Assembly (NCBI GenBank): GCA_044870295.1
Contig: JBIOYQ010000028.1
Location: 1-7,818 of the forward strand
Direction: 5' to 3'
DNA from: AC-52 sp044870295
GTDB lineage: Bacteria > Actinomycetota > UBA4738
Length of the DNA stretch: 7,818 nt
Notes under the pieces: model-generated
What the model saw: only the letters and a program-made list of their open reading frames with translations
Told to the model about the DNA's origin: nothing
Database searches by the model: none
Program-made: the position numbers and the translations under genes
In this document: positions 5,327-7,818 of the stretch, piece by piece
Numbering within the stretch: the first letter of the stretch is position 1
Layout of the letters: the number at the start of each line of letters is the position of its first letter

Positions 5327-6412
5327 TCAGGCGGGAACCTTCAGACCCGCCTGCTCCAGCATGAGCATGAAGTCGTGAGGTTGGGAGGACGCCCGCAGAG
5401 CCTCGTCGACGGTGACGTCTCCCTTGCGGACCAGGCCGAGGAGCGACTGGTCGAAGGTCTGCATGCCGTAGAAGTCGCCGTCCGCGATGATCTCGCGGAT
5501 CTCCGAGGTCCGGTTGGCGTCCATGATGCGGTCCGCGATGCGGCCGTTGTTGATCATGACCTCGATAGCCGGGATGCGGCCGCCGCCGGCCTTCGGCACC
5601 AGCCGCATGCAGATCACGCCCCGTAGGACGCTGGCCAGGGTGACCCGGACCTGGTGCTGCTGGTAGGGCGGGAAGTAGTCGACCACGCGGTTCACGGTCT
5701 CGATCGTGTCGGTCGTGTGGAGCGTCGACAGCACGAGGTGACCGGTCTCACCGGCGGCCAGGGCCGCCCATACGGTCTCGGCGTCGCGCATCTCACCGAT
5801 GAGGATGACGTCGGGGTCCTGGCGCACGACGGAGCGCATGGCGGCGCCGTAGCTGTCGGTGTCCATCCCGATCTCCCGCTGATTCACGGTGGCCATGCGG
5901 TCGGGGTGGAGGACCTCGATCGGCTCCTCGATCGTCACGATGTGCACCGACCGAGTGCTGTTGATCTGGTCGATCATGCAGGCGAGGGTGGTGGTCTTGC
6001 CCGAGCCCGTCGGGCCCGTCACCAGGATCAGGCCGCGCGGGGCGTCCGCGAGCTGGCTGACCACGGGAGGCAGCCCGAGCTCCTCGAACGTCTTGCTCCC
6101 CACACGAACCCGCCGCAGGACCAGCGTGATGGACCCACGCTGGTAGAACACGTTCGCCCGGAACCGGCCGACGCCCGGGACCGACAGGGCGAAGTCGGTC
6201 TCCTTCTTCTGCTCCAGCCAGCCACGCCGGTCGGGCGGCATGATCTGGGAGGCGAGGAGCTGGGTGTCCTGGGGAGTGAGGCGGCTCCCCTCCAGACGGC
6301 GGAGGTCCCCGTCCACCCGGATGATGGGTGGCGAGCCGACCTTCAGATGAAGGTCCGAGCCGTCGTTCTCGGCCAGGATCCGAAGCAGCGCAGCCAGGTC
6401 GATATGGTGCAA
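5327..6412 (-). CDS. pilT: Type IV pilus twitching-motility (retraction) ATPase PilT
   Basis: A cytoplasmic hexameric ATPase that drives disassembly of type IV pili, giving twitching motility and often DNA uptake. The 361-residue length is normal for PilT. The N-terminal domain carries GSDLHLKVGSPP (18-29) and the PAS-like fold up to about residue 115. The RecA-like domain has Walker A GPTGSGKTT (133-141), an Asp box TIEEP (160-164), Walker B ILIGEMRD with E207, and a His box LSTLHTTD with H232. EIREII (304-309) corresponds to the C-terminal AIRNLI-like PilT motif needed for retraction, which favours PilT over PilB. The start is TTG at 6412, preceded by GGAGG at 5 nt; no better start exists, and this one gives the usual N-terminus. 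No other pilus gene is in the window. It lies between icd and the propeller gene on one strand, with gaps of 81 and 143 nt. Confidence 0.95.
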   Translation of the reverse strand: MHHIDLAALLRILAENDGSDLHLKVGSPPIIRVDGDLRRLEGSRLTPQDTQLLASQIMPPDRRGWLEQKKETDFALSVPGVGRFRANVFYQRGSITLVLRRVRVGSKTFEELGLPPVVSQLADAPRGLILVTGPTGSGKTTTLACMIDQINSTRSVHIVTIEEPIEVLHPDRMATVNQREIGMDTDSYGAAMRSVVRQDPDVILIGEMRDAETVWAALAAGETGHLVLSTLHTTDTIETVNRVVDYFPPYQQHQVRVTLASVLRGVICMRLVPKAGGGRIPAIEVMINNGRIADRIMDANRTSEIREIIADGDFYGMQTFDQSLLGLVRKGDVTVDEALRASSQPHDFMLMLEQAGLKVPA

Positions 6413-6415
6413 GAG

Positions 6416-6431
6416 CCCCTCCCACAGGGAG
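6416..6431 (-). promoter_or_regulatory. Hairpin enclosing the pilT ribosome binding site
   Basis: On the minus strand CTCCC (6431-6427), loop TGT, then GGGAG (6423-6419) gives a 5-bp GC-rich stem. The second arm is part of the Shine-Dalgarno sequence GGGAGGGG (6423-6416), which lies just before the TTG start at 6412. If the hairpin forms, the ribosome site is partly hidden, which together with the TTG start predicts low or conditional translation of PilT. Confidence 0.45.
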
Positions 6432-6458
6432 CGACGAGACGTCTACCCGGAACCATCG

Positions 6459-6473
6459 GCGGGAGTCCTCCGC
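6459..6473. terminator. Weak stem-loop after icd
   Basis: GCGGG (6459-6463) pairs with TCCGC (6469-6473) with one G-U pair and a 5-nt loop, in the 81-bp gap between the icd stop codon and pilT. There is no T tract. It may be a pause or processing site rather than a terminator. Confidence 0.22.
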
Positions 6474-6493
6474 GGCTTGATACCGGGAACGGC

Positions 6494-7579
6494 CTAGGCT
6501 GCCTGGAGCTTCTCGATCACCGCGTCGGCGACCTGGCTGGTCCCCACGGCCGTCGGGTCGTCCCGGGCGGGCTTCATGTCGTACGTGACCGCCTTCCCCT
6601 CGGCGATGACCGCGGCGATGGCCGCTTCGAGCCGGTCGGCGGCCTCTTCCTCGCCCAGGTGGCGAAGCATGAGGACGCCGCTCAGCATCATGGCCATGGG
6701 GTTGACCTTGTTCTGGCCCTTGTACTTCGGGGCGCTGCCGTGGGTGGCCTCGAACACCGCCGCCTCGTCCCCGATGTTCGCCCCCGGCGCCACGCCCAGG
6801 CCCCCGACCAGCCCGGCGCACAGGTCGCTCACGATGTCGCCGTACAGGTTGGGGAGGACCAGGACGTCGTACTCCTCGGGCCGGCCCACCAGCTGCATGG
6901 AGAGGTTGTCGACGATCCGATCCTCGAACTCGATGTCGGGGTAGGTCTGGGCCACCTCGCGGGCGGTGGCCAGGAACAGGCCGTCCGTGAACTTCATGAT
7001 GTTGGCCTTGTGAACGGCGGTGACCTTCCTCCGGCCGTACTTGCGCGCGTAGTCGAACGCATAGCGGACGATGCGCTGGGTGCCGGAGACACTGATCGGC
7101 TTGATGGAGATGCCGGAGTCCTCGCGGATCTTCCGGTCGGAGAGCTCCGACAGGAAGTCGATCAACTTGAGCGTCTCCGGTTGCCCCTGCTCGAACTCGA
7201 TGCCCGCGTAGAGGTCCTCCATGTTCTCCCGGCAGATCACGATGTCGACACCCTCGTACCGCGAGCGCACGCCCGGGTAGGACTTGCAGGGCCGCAGGCA
7301 GCAGAACAGGTCCAGCTCCTTCCGCAGGGCTACGTTCACGCTGCGGAACCCGGTGCCCACAGGCGTGGTGATGGGGCCCTTGATGGCGACCTTGTTCGTG
7401 CGGATGGACTCCAAGACGTGCTCCGGCAGGGGCGTGCCGTACTTGTCCATGACGTCCGCGCCGGCCTCCTGGACGTCCCAGTCGAACCCGACCCCGGTGG
7501 CCTCCAGGACCCTGCGCGTCGCCTCGGACAGCTCTGGACCGACGCCGTCGCCGGGGATGAACGTCACCTTGTACGCCAT
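6494..7579 (-). CDS. icd: Isocitrate dehydrogenase, probably NADP-dependent
   Basis: Oxidative decarboxylation of isocitrate to 2-oxoglutarate, in the cytoplasm, as part of the TCA cycle. The 361-residue protein belongs to the isocitrate/isopropylmalate dehydrogenase family and is shorter than the 416-residue E. coli enzyme. Substrate residues are in place: S80, N82 and R86 in SVNVALR, R96 in CLRP, R117 and Y124 in CRENMEDLYAGIE, K191 in HKANIMKF, and D248 and D252 in NLYGDIVSD. The SxN motif and CLRP argue against isopropylmalate dehydrogenase. The cofactor loop HGSAPKYKGQNKVNP has K285, Y286 and V292, and Y333 follows in VTYD. These are the residues that set NADP preference in E. coli Icd; NAD enzymes usually have Asp-Ile and Ala. 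The position equivalent to E. coli R395 is not Arg. ATG start with GAGGAGG upstream. Divergent from citrate synthase across 137 bp. Confidence 0.9.
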   Translation of the reverse strand: MAYKVTFIPGDGVGPELSEATRRVLEATGVGFDWDVQEAGADVMDKYGTPLPEHVLESIRTNKVAIKGPITTPVGTGFRSVNVALRKELDLFCCLRPCKSYPGVRSRYEGVDIVICRENMEDLYAGIEFEQGQPETLKLIDFLSELSDRKIREDSGISIKPISVSGTQRIVRYAFDYARKYGRRKVTAVHKANIMKFTDGLFLATAREVAQTYPDIEFEDRIVDNLSMQLVGRPEEYDVLVLPNLYGDIVSDLCAGLVGGLGVAPGANIGDEAAVFEATHGSAPKYKGQNKVNPMAMMLSGVLMLRHLGEEEAADRLEAAIAAVIAEGKAVTYDMKPARDDPTAVGTSQVADAVIEKLQAA

Positions 7580-7667
7580 GTGTTCAGCCCTCCTCGCTGT
7601 GGTCGACCGATGCTAGCGGAAGGGGTGGGGCGGTCGCGGGTCGCACGCCAGCCCACAACCTACTCCT

Positions 7668-7676
7668 TGGTAAACT
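7668..7676 (+). promoter_or_regulatory. Possible extended -10 promoter of citrate synthase
   Basis: TGG followed by TAAACT (7671-7676) resembles an extended -10 element, with a predicted start about 34 nt before the GTG at 7717. I see no clear -35. The same 137-bp divergent gap should also hold the icd promoter. TAGCAT at 7615-7610 on the minus strand is the only candidate -10 there and it has no -35. Confidence 0.35.
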
Positions 7677-7716
7677 CGGCTTTCGGGCAGGAAACGACCG
7701 TGACAGGAGCGTGCCC

Positions 7717-7818
7717 GTGACCTTGAAGGGCCTGCAGGACATCGTGGCCGCGCAGACGTCGATCTCCGACATCGACGGGAAGCTCGGCAAGCTCTGGTAT
7801 GTCGGGTACTCCATCGAC
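7717..7818 (+). CDS. gltA: Citrate synthase, N-terminal 34 codons only (cut by window edge)
   Basis: The visible 34 residues contain KGLQDIVAAQTSISDIDG followed by GKLGKLWYVGYSID. This is the typical N-terminus of bacterial citrate synthase and related 2-methylcitrate synthase (compare the usual GLxGVVAxxTxIxxxDGxxGxLxYRGYxI). The enzyme condenses acetyl-CoA with oxaloacetate to give citrate. The GTG at 7717 is chosen because AGGAG (7705-7709) lies 7 nt upstream; an in-frame GTG at 7711 is too close to it. The catalytic His and Asp residues lie beyond the window, so citrate versus methylcitrate activity cannot be separated from this fragment. Pairing with icd and mdh favours citrate synthase. 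Confidence 0.85.
   Translation, partial: MTLKGLQDIVAAQTSISDIDGKLGKLWYVGYSID

Noticed and set aside
7584..7814. A 76-codon minus-strand open frame at the right edge
   Set aside because: It overlaps the citrate synthase start and the divergent promoter region on the opposite strand and shows no protein family features.

Overview
The window looks like a fragment of a GC-rich bacterial chromosome. GTG and TTG starts, one probably leaderless gene and the gene content fit an actinobacterium or a similar high-GC soil lineage. No rRNA or other strong phylogenetic marker is present, so this placement is tentative.

Left third (1-2012): a Ro60 RNP locus on the minus strand. A good sigma70-type promoter at 1939-1967 leads into about 420 nt of non-coding sequence, followed by a TROVE/vWA gene (rsr, the bacterial Ro60 orthologue) whose last codons run off the left edge. 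The non-coding stretch folds by hand into two tandem Y RNAs. The distal one (1713-1827) has a long Ro-binding stem and several small hairpins. The proximal one (1559-1693) has the same kind of Ro stem and, on top of it, a nearly complete circularly permuted tRNA: 7-bp acceptor stem capped by an ACCA tetraloop, D stem, 5-bp anticodon-like stem with a 4-nt loop, and a T arm with a 7-nt loop. The two Ro stems share the motif GGUGCGAAGG on the 5' side and GGGUCCU on the 3' side. Their basal helices differ by one compensatory base-pair change. This is the most notable part of the window: it resembles the YrlA/YrlB-type Y RNAs known beside rsr in other bacteria, with unusually complete tRNA mimicry.

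A divergent, probably leaderless plus-strand gene (2013-2471) encodes a DUF1905/OmdA (YdeI-like) protein. It converges on mdh with only 9 bp between the two stop codons.

Right two thirds (2481-7818): central-metabolism genes with two surface or motility genes between them. Read on the minus strand, the order is icd (isocitrate dehydrogenase), pilT (type IV pilus retraction ATPase), a secreted seven-bladed FG-GAP beta-propeller protein, and mdh (malate dehydrogenase). Divergent from icd, at the right edge, is the start of citrate synthase. Citrate synthase, Icd and Mdh catalyse three TCA-cycle steps, and Mdh supplies the oxaloacetate used by citrate synthase. PilT and the propeller protein are not metabolically linked to them.
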